Assembly: GCF_000235605.1 (NCBI RefSeq)
Contig: NC_016584.1
Span: 1,476,001 to 1,540,000 of the forward strand
From: Desulfosporosinus orientis DSM 765
Lineage (GTDB): Bacteria; Bacillota; Desulfitobacteriia; Desulfitobacteriales; Desulfitobacteriaceae
Direction: 5' to 3'
Length of the DNA stretch: 64,000 nucleotides
The translations under genes were made by a program, and so were the position numbers. Below, piece after piece: positions 1-7,657 of the stretch. The notes below the pieces were generated by a model. It ran no database searches. It saw only the letters and a list, made by a program, of their open reading frames with translations, and was not told where the DNA came from. Positions within the stretch are counted from its first letter, which is position 1; every line of letters starts with the position of its first letter.

Positions 1-759
1 GCTAATATCCCTGTCGCTCAGGCCCCGGTGCCAGTGGCTGTTATTAATGTTAATGTTGAACCGGGTCAGAATGTGATCTTAAGGCCTACCGCCTGCTGGA
101 TTTCAACAAGGAGTATCTTTCCCAAAGTAGATGTACTCTTCAAACTTTGGCGCGGTGCACCAATAACCGGTACGCTTATAGCCAGCGCAGATGACAGTGC
201 GGATGTGGAAAGAGGAGCTGTTACCTCATTTTCCCATGTGGATTCCGGTTTTACCTCAGCGCAGATCGTAACCTATGTTCTGACTGCGGAAGCTCCCGAT
301 CCCAGTTATACGGCAAGCATTGTGGGAGCACTGATTATTACCGGTTCTGCCCAGACGCTTAGTTCATTCTTCACATTGCCCCAAAACACTTCCGGCAGTG
401 TAAGTATCCCTATCACTTCCGCCGATACGCCATTGGCCGCAATAACTGCAGAGTCCTCCCCAGGCCTTAAATTCTCCTTGCGAGCAGCTATCGGTTGGTT
501 GGTGCCATCTGGCTCAATTACTCCCATTATCTTTAAGATTTGGCGAGGTGCTCCCAATACCGGTACTTTGATATACAGCGCTCTGGATAGTGGGGAAAGT
601 CCCTACGATTACCGCAAAGTCACAGCATTAGCCCATGTTGACAGCGGATTTACCGCATCAGGGCTGGTAACCTATACCCTCACAGCAGAACTGACAAAGC
701 CGGGAACAGCGGCCAATGTTGTAGGTCCTCTCACGTTTACGGCTATTCCTGAGAGTTAA
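1..759 (+). CDS. Repeat-containing hypothetical protein, 3' part
   Basis: The reading frame is open from the first base, so the true start lies upstream; a GTG at 28 is only an internal candidate. The visible 253 residues hold two copies of a module of about 120 residues. Both copies contain an F-K-[LI]-W-R-G-A-P core, then T-G-T-L-I, then H-V-D-S-G-F-T and V-T-Y-x-L-T-A-E. The sequence is rich in Thr, Ser, Val and Ala and looks like beta-sandwich repeats. I do not recognise the family. A spore-surface or cell-surface role would be a guess. A hairpin followed by a T-run lies about 70 bases after the stop. Confidence 0.6.
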   Translation, partial: ANIPVAQAPVPVAVINVNVEPGQNVILRPTACWISTRSIFPKVDVLFKLWRGAPITGTLIASADDSADVERGAVTSFSHVDSGFTSAQIVTYVLTAEAPDPSYTASIVGALIITGSAQTLSSFFTLPQNTSGSVSIPITSADTPLAAITAESSPGLKFSLRAAIGWLVPSGSITPIIFKIWRGAPNTGTLIYSALDSGESPYDYRKVTALAHVDSGFTASGLVTYTLTAELTKPGTAANVVGPLTFTAIPES

Positions 760-828
760 AATACAAAGCTATAATGTTAAGCAAGAACTTTTAACTAAGA
801 ATACCCAGTAGATAGGAAGATAGGCTGA

Positions 829-851
829 GCAGGGCTAAAGCCTTGCTTTTT
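829..851 (+). terminator. Putative terminator of the repeat protein gene
   Basis: An 8-bp stem with one G-U pair (gcagggct / agccttgc) has a very short apparent loop and is followed by five T. It is in the right place to end the preceding gene, but the tight loop makes it moderate evidence. Confidence 0.4.
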
Positions 852-1376
852 CTTTGGCTTAACTGCTACCTTGTTTATTCTTCTGACAGGAGACATACAT
901 GCCAAACAAGTAACAGAAACACAACCAGCTAAACTGGCTTTTTTTAAGGACTGTGGGAGACACAAACTAGAGCGCCGCTGATGATAGCTGGTATTCCATT
1001 GCCCTCCGAAGAGCAAAACGTTTAGAAATAATTTTCCCAGGTTTTTGATCTTGCTTGTTTGTGGCGATATTGATGCCCTCGTACGTGGGCTCGATGACGG
1101 ATGGGATATTTTTGTAGCCTTTTTTCTCACTCTGCAACACACGCCAAATAGCCAATCAAATTCATATAAGATGTTAATGAATAATAGCTGATCATTTTAA
1201 TACTTTTATCTCTATTATAGATAATTTCGTTAAATAGGAAGAATTTTATGAAAAATAATTAGCTAACAAAAGGATTGAACGTAAATATCCAATTTAAATT
1301 GAATAAATTAAAAATTTGATATTTGGGAATATGTTCCTTGACGTAATAAGGTCAAAAACATTAGAATATAGCTTAA
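852..1376. other. Intergenic stretch without a recognised gene
   Basis: Between the terminator and the TetR gene I see no convincing coding sequence. On the minus strand, 967-1155 can encode 62 residues and 795-1142 can encode 115, in different frames. Neither has a clear ribosome binding site or a family I recognise. The sequence could be the remnant of a decayed gene. The last 200 bases are very AT-rich, as expected of a promoter region. Confidence 0.4.
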
Positions 1377-1392
1377 GTAACTAACTGGTTAC
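1377..1392. promoter_or_regulatory. Candidate TetR operator
   Basis: An inverted repeat, gtaac-N6-gttac, ends 20 bases before the TetR-family gene. TetR repressors usually bind a palindrome in front of their own operon, so autoregulation of the regulator and exporter is inferred. No binding data are visible. Confidence 0.45.
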
Positions 1393-1411
1393 ATACTTTG
1401 GGGGGGTTCCT

Positions 1412-2074
1412 ATGGACAATATTAAAAAATTAAATTCTAAAAAAGGAGATGGTCGGGAACAACGCTCCGAGGAAAGCCGCGCACGGATTTTAAATTCTGC
1501 GACGAAAATCTTTGCTGAGAAAGGGCTGGATGGTTCACGGATCGATGAGATTGCTGAGGATGCGGGTATCAATAAAAGAATGCTCTATCATTATTATGGC
1601 AGCAAAGAAGATCTCTATGTGGAAGTTTTGCGTTACAATTACCACAAAATCTATGCGTTAGGCAAGAATGCTTTTAATTTAGGACATAATCCCAAAGAGA
1701 ATGTAACTAGGGCAGTCAGGGCTTACTTTTTCTTTTTAGCAGAGAACGAGCCTTTTGTCCGGCTGATTAGTTGGGAAGCTCTCAATAGGGGGCGGTATGC
1801 AGGTAAGGTGATTCCTCAATTTTTTGATTTGGTCGAGTTGGAATTCGGGGACATTATTAAGGATGGGATAAAGCGCAAGTATATTCGGCCGGATATGGAC
1901 TTTCGCCAGGTGATTCTTAGTGTTCAGGCTTTATGTCTGGCCTGTTTTAATCGGCGTGAGATAGTTCAGCCTCTTTGGCAGGAAGATCTGCGTTCTGAGG
2001 AGATGCTTGAAGCACGATTGCAGCATATTCTGACACTTATTTTTAATGGAATATTTTGTAATAAGGAGGAGTAG
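1412..2074 (+). CDS. TetR/AcrR family transcriptional regulator
   Basis: A 220-residue protein with an N-terminal TetR helix-turn-helix at about residues 22-68. Recognisable motifs there are IFAEKGLDGSRIDEIAEDAG and then MLYHYYGSKEDLY. The C-terminal two thirds are helical, as expected of the ligand-binding and dimerisation domain. The gene is preceded by a palindrome at 1377-1392 and lies 3 bases before the HlyD-like gene, so it very likely opens the exporter operon and represses it until a toxic ligand is bound. The order TetR, HlyD, ABC, permease, permease matches the CecR-YbhGFSR arrangement of enterobacteria. The ligand is unknown. Confidence 0.9.
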   Translation: MDNIKKLNSKKGDGREQRSEESRARILNSATKIFAEKGLDGSRIDEIAEDAGINKRMLYHYYGSKEDLYVEVLRYNYHKIYALGKNAFNLGHNPKENVTRAVRAYFFFLAENEPFVRLISWEALNRGRYAGKVIPQFFDLVELEFGDIIKDGIKRKYIRPDMDFRQVILSVQALCLACFNRREIVQPLWQEDLRSEEMLEARLQHILTLIFNGIFCNKEE

Positions 2075-2077
2075 GGA

Positions 2078-3145
2078 ATGGATGCCCTAGCCAAAATCAA
2101 CTTAAAGAAAATAGTGACTTTTATCGTTTTTATGGGGATTATTATCCTAAGTCTTTTTATTTTTAACCGTTATTTCTATCAGCATCAGGTTGCTTTAGCC
2201 GATGCGGAACAGAGCCTTTCGGAAACGGGGACTATTGAAGCTACGAATGTGATGGCTTCTTTCAAGGTTGCCGGCAAATTAGAGAAAATATTTGTTGACG
2301 AGGGGAACAAAGTGGAAGCCGGTCAGGAAATAGCCTTTTTGGAAGATCAGGAAATAAGCTCTGATCTTATATCCGCTCAGGGAGCGTATAACGCAGCGGT
2401 AGGAGATGCTCAGCGGGCAGCCGATGCGATTTCTTTGACGAGTCAGCAAGTGGAAACTACCATAGCTCAGACCCAAGCAAAGGTTGCCCAGGCGGAAATA
2501 GGGGTTAAAGATGCAAAGCTGTCTTTTGATCGTGCTACTGCTTTAGTCAGAAATGGTTCTGCCCCGCAAAAAACACTAGACGATGCCACTAATGCCTATA
2601 ATTTAGCGCTTAGCAAGCTGAAGGAAGCTCAGGCTGCCCTTGAACAGGTTATGTCAGCTCGGGCGAATGTGACCATTGCCGAGGCCCAGTATCAGGCAGC
2701 TCAAGGAGTAGTTAAGCAAGCCGATGGGGCTGTCCAAAAAGCCAATGCGTATCTTAGTGATACACACTTACTTTCTCCGATGTCCGGGTTCATTACTCAG
2801 AAGTACCTTCAGGCAGGTGAAATGTTAAATGCGGGTACACCGGTTTATGAGATTACGGATTTGGCCCACCCTTATGTGAACGTTTACATCAGTGAAGCAA
2901 AGATAGGACGTGTTCATCTGAATCAAGAAGCAGAAATCAGCGTGGATGCTTTTCCCGGCAAAGTATTTAAGGGCAAGGTTGTCTTAGTTAATGGGGCTGG
3001 CGAATTTGCTGTCAAAAAAGCGATCAATGAACAATATGAGCATGATATTCGAAGCTTCCAAGTCAAGATTGATATACCTAATCAAGATTTAGCACTTAAG
3101 ACGGGGATGACTGCCAAAGTTAAGATCCTAGAGGAGGCAAAATAA
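2078..3145 (+). CDS. HlyD-family membrane-fusion/adaptor protein of an ABC exporter
   Basis: A 355-residue adaptor. One N-terminal membrane anchor lies at about residues 13-31. The first lipoyl-like half (VAGKLEKIFVDEGNKVEAGQ) follows at about 64-85. A long Ala/Gln-rich coiled-coil hairpin spans about 90-225, and the second lipoyl half plus beta-barrel runs to the end (LLSPMSGFITQKYLQAGEML). This is the layout of YbhG/HlyD/MacA adaptors. In a Gram-positive cell it would stand on the outer face of the membrane and pass substrate from the permeases. It starts 3 bases after the TetR stop and ends 2 bases before the ATPase gene, so the genes are co-transcribed. Confidence 0.88.
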   Translation: MDALAKINLKKIVTFIVFMGIIILSLFIFNRYFYQHQVALADAEQSLSETGTIEATNVMASFKVAGKLEKIFVDEGNKVEAGQEIAFLEDQEISSDLISAQGAYNAAVGDAQRAADAISLTSQQVETTIAQTQAKVAQAEIGVKDAKLSFDRATALVRNGSAPQKTLDDATNAYNLALSKLKEAQAALEQVMSARANVTIAEAQYQAAQGVVKQADGAVQKANAYLSDTHLLSPMSGFITQKYLQAGEMLNAGTPVYEITDLAHPYVNVYISEAKIGRVHLNQEAEISVDAFPGKVFKGKVVLVNGAGEFAVKKAINEQYEHDIRSFQVKIDIPNQDLALKTGMTAKVKILEEAK

Positions 3146-3147
3146 CT

Positions 3148-3852
3148 ATGGGGCCTGTAATTAGGGTTGCTAATCTTGAACAGAAAATAGGCCGCAAGCT
3201 GCTCTTTCAGGGAATCTCCTTTGAAGTTCATTCTGGTGAATGTTGGGGCATATTTGGCACTCGGGGAGCAGGGAAGACGTCCTTAGTTCATATTTTAGCG
3301 GGAGTAGATCGCTTTAAATCGGGTCAGGTGGAAATTTTGGGGTTTAATATCAAAAAAACTGAGAAGTTCAAGGGGAGTCTGGGGCTGGTTACTCAGGAGA
3401 ACAGTTTGTTTCGGGACATGACAGTATTGGAAAATCTCGATTTTATCGCTGCTTTAAAAAATGCCTCTCGAGCCACAGTGCTTGAGCTGATTGAGCGTTT
3501 TCAACTTTCGGAGTTCTTGAAGAAGCCGGTAACGTCTCTGGATATCGGTGTTTTGCAGCGAGTATCTCTGGCTTGTGCTTTGCTCAATCAGCCAAAGTTA
3601 TTAATTCTTGATGAAATTATTAAGGATATCGATCTCTTTTCCCGTAATCTGATATTGAAGGAGTTAGAGCAATTCTTAGCAGAGGGCGGGACTTGTGTCA
3701 GCACCTTTAGTAGTTTTGCCTTCGCGCAGTCTTTTAGTAAAGTAGCTTGGCTGGAGGGGGGGGAGATCACCCTTTATAATTCGGAAGCAGCTCAGGCAGA
3801 GTGGAATAGGCTGGAAAAATATTACGCCGAACAGAGTGGTCGATTATTATGA
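3148..3852 (+). CDS. Degenerate ABC exporter ATPase
   Basis: A 234-residue ABC nucleotide-binding domain. Walker A is intact (GTRGAGKT, residues 37-44), as are the Q-loop Gln (about 83) and Walker B with its Glu (LLILDE, 151-156). Three other conserved features are altered. The signature reads SLDIGVLQR instead of LSGGQQR. The residues after Walker B read DEIIKDID instead of DEPTxGLD. The switch histidine is replaced by Phe (STF, about 187). It is the only ATPase in the operon. Its stop overlaps the next start by 4 bases. It should pair with the two permeases, but ATP hydrolysis may be weak or need a partner encoded elsewhere. YbhF of enterobacteria carries two ABC domains where this has one. 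Confidence 0.85.
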   Translation: MGPVIRVANLEQKIGRKLLFQGISFEVHSGECWGIFGTRGAGKTSLVHILAGVDRFKSGQVEILGFNIKKTEKFKGSLGLVTQENSLFRDMTVLENLDFIAALKNASRATVLELIERFQLSEFLKKPVTSLDIGVLQRVSLACALLNQPKLLILDEIIKDIDLFSRNLILKELEQFLAEGGTCVSTFSSFAFAQSFSKVAWLEGGEITLYNSEAAQAEWNRLEKYYAEQSGRLL

Positions 3853-5006
3853 TGAGACAGTGTCTGGCTATTATGCAGCGTGAATTAGTTTACATGTGGC
3901 GGGACAAAAGTCTGCGCAATATTTTGCTCGTCGGACCTTTGTTGGGGTTGCTGCTGTTTGCTGGTGTTTATAGTTATCAGCGGATTGAAAATATATCGAC
4001 GGCCATTGTGGACTTTGATAACAGCAGTGCCAGCCGGCAAGTTATTACGGATCTAAAAAACAGCCAAAATTTGCAGGTCCTTGCCTATTTTGACTCGTTT
4101 AGTCAGTTGGAGGAAGCGATCAAAAGAGGCGAAGTCCTTGTTGGGGTGGTAATTCCCGAGAACTATGGCAAAAATATTGCTTTACACCGGCAGACGAAGA
4201 TTGCCGTATTTATTGATGGGATGAATATGGCTTATGCAACAAATGCTTCTAGTGCTGTGCTGACAGTTACCCGAACTTTAGGAGCTCAGGTTGGGATTCA
4301 AACCTTAATTGCTAAAGGGATTCAAGCAAATCAGGCGCAAGAAGCATATCAGTCCATTGCTTTTCCGGAAGAAGCCTGGTTTAATCCTACGGTCAATTAC
4401 GCTTATTTCCTGGTCTTAGCCTTTGCGTTAAACGTTTGGCAGCAGTGCTGTACTCTGGCTTCGTGCATGACGATAATTGGTGAGAATGGTCGGCGCAGCT
4501 GGTATCAGATTAGGACTTCGGGGATATCATTATTTAAGCTTTTTATCTGTAAATCTGTTGTGCATATTGGTATTTTGCTGCTGATTGTTTTACCTGTCTA
4601 TTTTCTGGCTTTTGTAGTCTTCAAATTTCCTCTTGCCTGCGGCTGGCCGAGTTTTCTATTGTTTACCTTAATTTTTATCCTCGCCTTGCATGGTTTAGGC
4701 ACGATGATGTCGAGTCTTTCTCCCAATGCTGTCAATGCGTCACGTTATGGAATGATTGTCGCTCTGCCATCGTTTTTGCTTTCCGGTTTCACCTGGCCGC
4801 TCCAAGCGATGCCTCAGTGGCTCCAGCATGTTGTTTGGGCTTTTCCCCAGACTTGGTTTTTTCAAGGGGTAAGTTTTTTAACCTTTAAAAATCCGGGTTG
4901 GGGATTTATGAGCCACTATTTATTGGCCTTGGGGCTCAGGGCAGTTCTTTTTTACAGTGTGGCAGGATTACGTTTAATGGTAAGCGACTTTCCGCTTAAG
5001 AGGTGA
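3849..5006 (+). CDS. ABC-2 type permease (YbhS/YbhR-like), first
   Basis: A 385-residue integral membrane protein of the ABC-2 exporter family. One N-terminal membrane helix lies at about residues 24-44. A soluble extracytoplasmic domain follows (about 50-175), starting with a segment seen in both permeases: [ST]AIVDFDNSSASRQV here and GIVDLDHSQESRAV in the next gene. Five or so C-terminal helices make up the rest. It overlaps the ATPase stop by ATGA and the next gene by GTGA, typical of translational coupling. The substrate is unknown; related systems export drugs or other toxic compounds. Confidence 0.88.
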   Translation: MMRQCLAIMQRELVYMWRDKSLRNILLVGPLLGLLLFAGVYSYQRIENISTAIVDFDNSSASRQVITDLKNSQNLQVLAYFDSFSQLEEAIKRGEVLVGVVIPENYGKNIALHRQTKIAVFIDGMNMAYATNASSAVLTVTRTLGAQVGIQTLIAKGIQANQAQEAYQSIAFPEEAWFNPTVNYAYFLVLAFALNVWQQCCTLASCMTIIGENGRRSWYQIRTSGISLFKLFICKSVVHIGILLLIVLPVYFLAFVVFKFPLACGWPSFLLFTLIFILALHGLGTMMSSLSPNAVNASRYGMIVALPSFLLSGFTWPLQAMPQWLQHVVWAFPQTWFFQGVSFLTFKNPGWGFMSHYLLALGLRAVLFYSVAGLRLMVSDFPLKR

Positions 5007-6211
5007 TTGATGTGAAGCAAATCTTAAACATTGCTCATTATGAAATTATGCATATTTTTCGGGAGCGGGTTCTTTTGGCCATATTATTTATTGTTCCGCT
5101 TCTTTATGCCTCGATGTTTGGTATGGTCTATGTCTCCGCTATCCTGCAGCATGTGCCCTTGGGAATTGTAGATCTTGATCATTCTCAGGAAAGCCGTGCC
5201 GTTGTTTCGGCGTTTGAGAACACTTCTAATTTCAAGGTGATTCCGCAAGTGAGTACTTATGCTGACTTGGAAGCAGGCATGAAAAATGGTTTGGTTCGAG
5301 CAGGTGTCGTCATTCCGGCAGACTATTCTCAGAAATTGGCGCAGCATCAGCTAACTCAGATTTTGACAGTCTATGACGGTTCAAATCTAATTTATGGCTT
5401 CAATACCCGCAAGTATTTTCAGCAAGTGCTCAATACCTTCAGTGCTGAGCATACGGCTTCTTACTTAAGTGGTCTGGGAATGACGAAGCAAGAAATTACC
5501 AACGTCATGGATATGGTTTCCTATAGTATGGAGGTATGGTATAATCCGACCTTCAGCTATGCTACCTTCATCTTTATGGGTTTGGTTCTGATGATCATCC
5601 AGCAAATTGGACTTTTGGGAATTGGCTTGACAGTGACTCGGGAGAAGGAAGAGAATTCTTGGCTTCAGTTTCTTTGCGCGGCAGTTCCTCAGTGGAAGAT
5701 CTTCATGGGTAAGGCTCTTCCTTATTTTATCGCTAATTTCTTTAACTATGGATTGTTATTGTGGATTGCAGCACGCTTTGTAAACGTTAAGATCGAAGGT
5801 TCGGTAGGTTTAATCCTTTTGCTGGGTTTGCTTTTTGACCTTATTATTATTTCCGCAGGGTTTATCGTTTCGGTATATTTTCCGAATTCTTTGTTGGTAA
5901 CCCGTTATCTCATGCTGATTTCGGTTCCTATTTTTGTGGCTTCGGGCTATTCTTGGCCAAGTACTCATATTCCGGTAGCGATTAATATGCTGCTTCGAAC
6001 TATGCCTTATACTTGGATGGCTGAAGGGTTCCGCTTGCTCACAGTAAAGAACCTGAGTTTTGCTTATATAGCTGATAAAATAATGGTTTTAATTCTTATG
6101 GCAGCGGCAACGACTTTCTTCGCCTTGACTTTCCCTAAGCGAAGGAAACCGCCGGCTCAAATCGGAACGGCTGTCAACAGTGCTCTTGATCTTCCAAATA
6201 AGAACTTATAA
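5003..6211 (+). CDS. ABC-2 type permease (YbhS/YbhR-like), second
   Basis: A 402-residue paralogue of the preceding permease with the same architecture: N-terminal helix, extracytoplasmic domain at about 45-175, then about five membrane helices. Both carry a [VA]WYNPT or AWFNPT motif just before the second membrane region. The GTG start at 5003 overlaps the previous stop by 4 bases. The two permeases probably form a heterodimer served by the upstream ATPase and adaptor. The gene ends the operon; a hairpin follows within 10 bases. Confidence 0.88.
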   Translation: MIDVKQILNIAHYEIMHIFRERVLLAILFIVPLLYASMFGMVYVSAILQHVPLGIVDLDHSQESRAVVSAFENTSNFKVIPQVSTYADLEAGMKNGLVRAGVVIPADYSQKLAQHQLTQILTVYDGSNLIYGFNTRKYFQQVLNTFSAEHTASYLSGLGMTKQEITNVMDMVSYSMEVWYNPTFSYATFIFMGLVLMIIQQIGLLGIGLTVTREKEENSWLQFLCAAVPQWKIFMGKALPYFIANFFNYGLLLWIAARFVNVKIEGSVGLILLLGLLFDLIIISAGFIVSVYFPNSLLVTRYLMLISVPIFVASGYSWPSTHIPVAINMLLRTMPYTWMAEGFRLLTVKNLSFAYIADKIMVLILMAAATTFFALTFPKRRKPPAQIGTAVNSALDLPNKNL

Positions 6212-6219
6212 AGCATATG

Positions 6220-6264
6220 ACCGGCGATTTGAGGTGCACCATGCATCTTGGTCGCCGGTTTTAT
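6220..6264 (+). terminator. Terminator of the exporter operon
   Basis: The 8-bp arms accggcga (6220-6227) and tcgccggt (6252-6259) are perfect complements. They are separated by 24 bases, which include the self-complementary ggtgcacc, and are followed by tttat. Confidence 0.65.
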
Positions 6265-6451
6265 ATTTACTTCACTTAAAATTTAAACTATGATTTGTAG
6301 CCTGGACAACAGTACACTGCTAAGCCTTAATGTTAATCTTATTACAAAAACTATTTTAAAGCGGAGATGCTTTGAGAAGGTGAGCAGGAGCGAGTAAGTT
6401 CTGCTCTCAGATTATCTAAGTCCTACGCTGGTTTGATTGGAGTGGGATTGA

Positions 6452-7288
6452 ATGGAAGAAAAATATCTTAAAAAGTTTATCGAGATTTTGCCAGCCTTAA
6501 ATGAGGTTATGCAGGAGGATATCAATGTAGTTGTGATAGATGCCAGAAAAATGACTGTCATGGCTTATGCACCCGGCAAACTCGACAGGAAAGTTAAAGT
6601 TGGAGATCCGATTGAAAAAACAGAGAATCATGATTTTGTAATCAGAAACAAAAAACAGATGCTATCGAAAATTCCTGCAAAATACTTTGGAGTTCCTGCT
6701 AAGGGACTTCTTACACCCGTACTTGATGAAAATGGAGAGGTTTGTGCTATAGTAAACGTTACTCAGAGCATTGAAAGAGAGACAAAAATTGAAGAAAGTA
6801 CCTCTGTACTCTTTTCATCTATGAACCAACTAAACGCTGGTATTGAGGAAGTTGCTTCGAGTTCCCAGCACCTATCAACGTTTATCAAGGAAATTGACGA
6901 ATTCGGCTCGCAAACAGAAGAAAAAATTAATGATATCGACAACATAATTTTGGACATTAAAAATATCTCAAAACATTCTAACCTTCTAGCCCTGAACGCT
7001 TCCATAGAAGCGGCAAGAGCTGGAGATGCGGGAAGAGGGTTCAGTGTTGTAGCAAAAGAAATGGGTAAACTCTCGAACCTAAGTAAGGAATCTGCAGAAA
7101 GGGTTGCAGGGTCACTTTCAGAAATAAAGAGTTCCATTGAGTTTATTGGTGAAAAAATCAAAATCGTAAGCCTTTCGTCTGAGAACCAAGCTGCCGCAGC
7201 TGAGGAGATGGCAGCTTCGACTGACGAAATCGTATCTATTTCTAAGCAGCTGACTGAGTTCGCAAAGGTTGAAACAATGGAGAAATAA
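6452..7288 (+). CDS. Soluble methyl-accepting chemotaxis-like signalling protein
   Basis: A 278-residue protein with no membrane segment. Residues 1-105 form a small sensor-like domain ending in a PAS/GAF-like strand ([20 protein letters not shown]). Residues about 120-278 are a shortened MCP signalling coiled coil. The hairpin tip that contacts CheA and CheW is well conserved ([20 protein letters not shown], about 178-197). It is much shorter than a transmembrane chemoreceptor and no che genes are near. It may be a cytoplasmic redox or metabolite sensor, or may signal outside classic chemotaxis. A hairpin terminator follows immediately, so it is monocistronic. Confidence 0.85.
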   Translation: MEEKYLKKFIEILPALNEVMQEDINVVVIDARKMTVMAYAPGKLDRKVKVGDPIEKTENHDFVIRNKKQMLSKIPAKYFGVPAKGLLTPVLDENGEVCAIVNVTQSIERETKIEESTSVLFSSMNQLNAGIEEVASSSQHLSTFIKEIDEFGSQTEEKINDIDNIILDIKNISKHSNLLALNASIEAARAGDAGRGFSVVAKEMGKLSNLSKESAERVAGSLSEIKSSIEFIGEKIKIVSLSSENQAAAAEEMAASTDEIVSISKQLTEFAKVETMEK

Positions 7289-7298
7289 AGATGCTATG

Positions 7299-7328
7299 AA
7301 AACTGTTGCAAATATGCTAACAGTTTTT
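7299..7328 (+). terminator. Terminator of the MCP-like gene
   Basis: aaaactgtt (7299-7307) and aacagtttt form a 9-bp stem with an 11-base loop, followed by further T. Confidence 0.7.
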
Positions 7329-7657
7329 TCGCTTATAGTGTTTTTTTTATATAAGAAAAAATGACGCTGGTCTGTTGATAACTCGCCTGATCAAGAGTGC
7401 CCAAGCTTAGCATTATGATCTAAATTGAGAGAACAGACCAAATTTATGGTGAACGTGAAGGGATCAACAAGTATACATAATAATCCGATAGAGGGGTATA
7501 TTTTTAAATTGAATATTGTGATAAAATTGGCACCATCGACGTTTTATATAGTAATACAATCATTTGGGCTGGGAATATTTAGCAACTTAAATCGTTGTTG
7601 CGGGAACCAAGCATTTGACAACGGTCGAGTGAAATGACTGCGATGGAGGATGAAATC
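7329..7657 (+). other. Leader region of pyruvate carboxylase
   Basis: No gene is supported here. A 9-bp inverted repeat, tggtctgtt at 7368-7376 and aacagacca at 7432-7440, encloses 55 bases that themselves contain paired gatc blocks. It could be a structured leader or an operator pair. AT-rich sequence with promoter-like hexamers follows at about 7525-7555. The ribosome binding site ggagg at 7645-7649 serves the downstream ATG. Confidence 0.35.

Noticed and set aside
795-1155. Two overlapping minus-strand frames of 115 and 62 residues
   Set aside because: Different frames, no ribosome binding site and no family recognised. They may be debris, but are not supported as genes.
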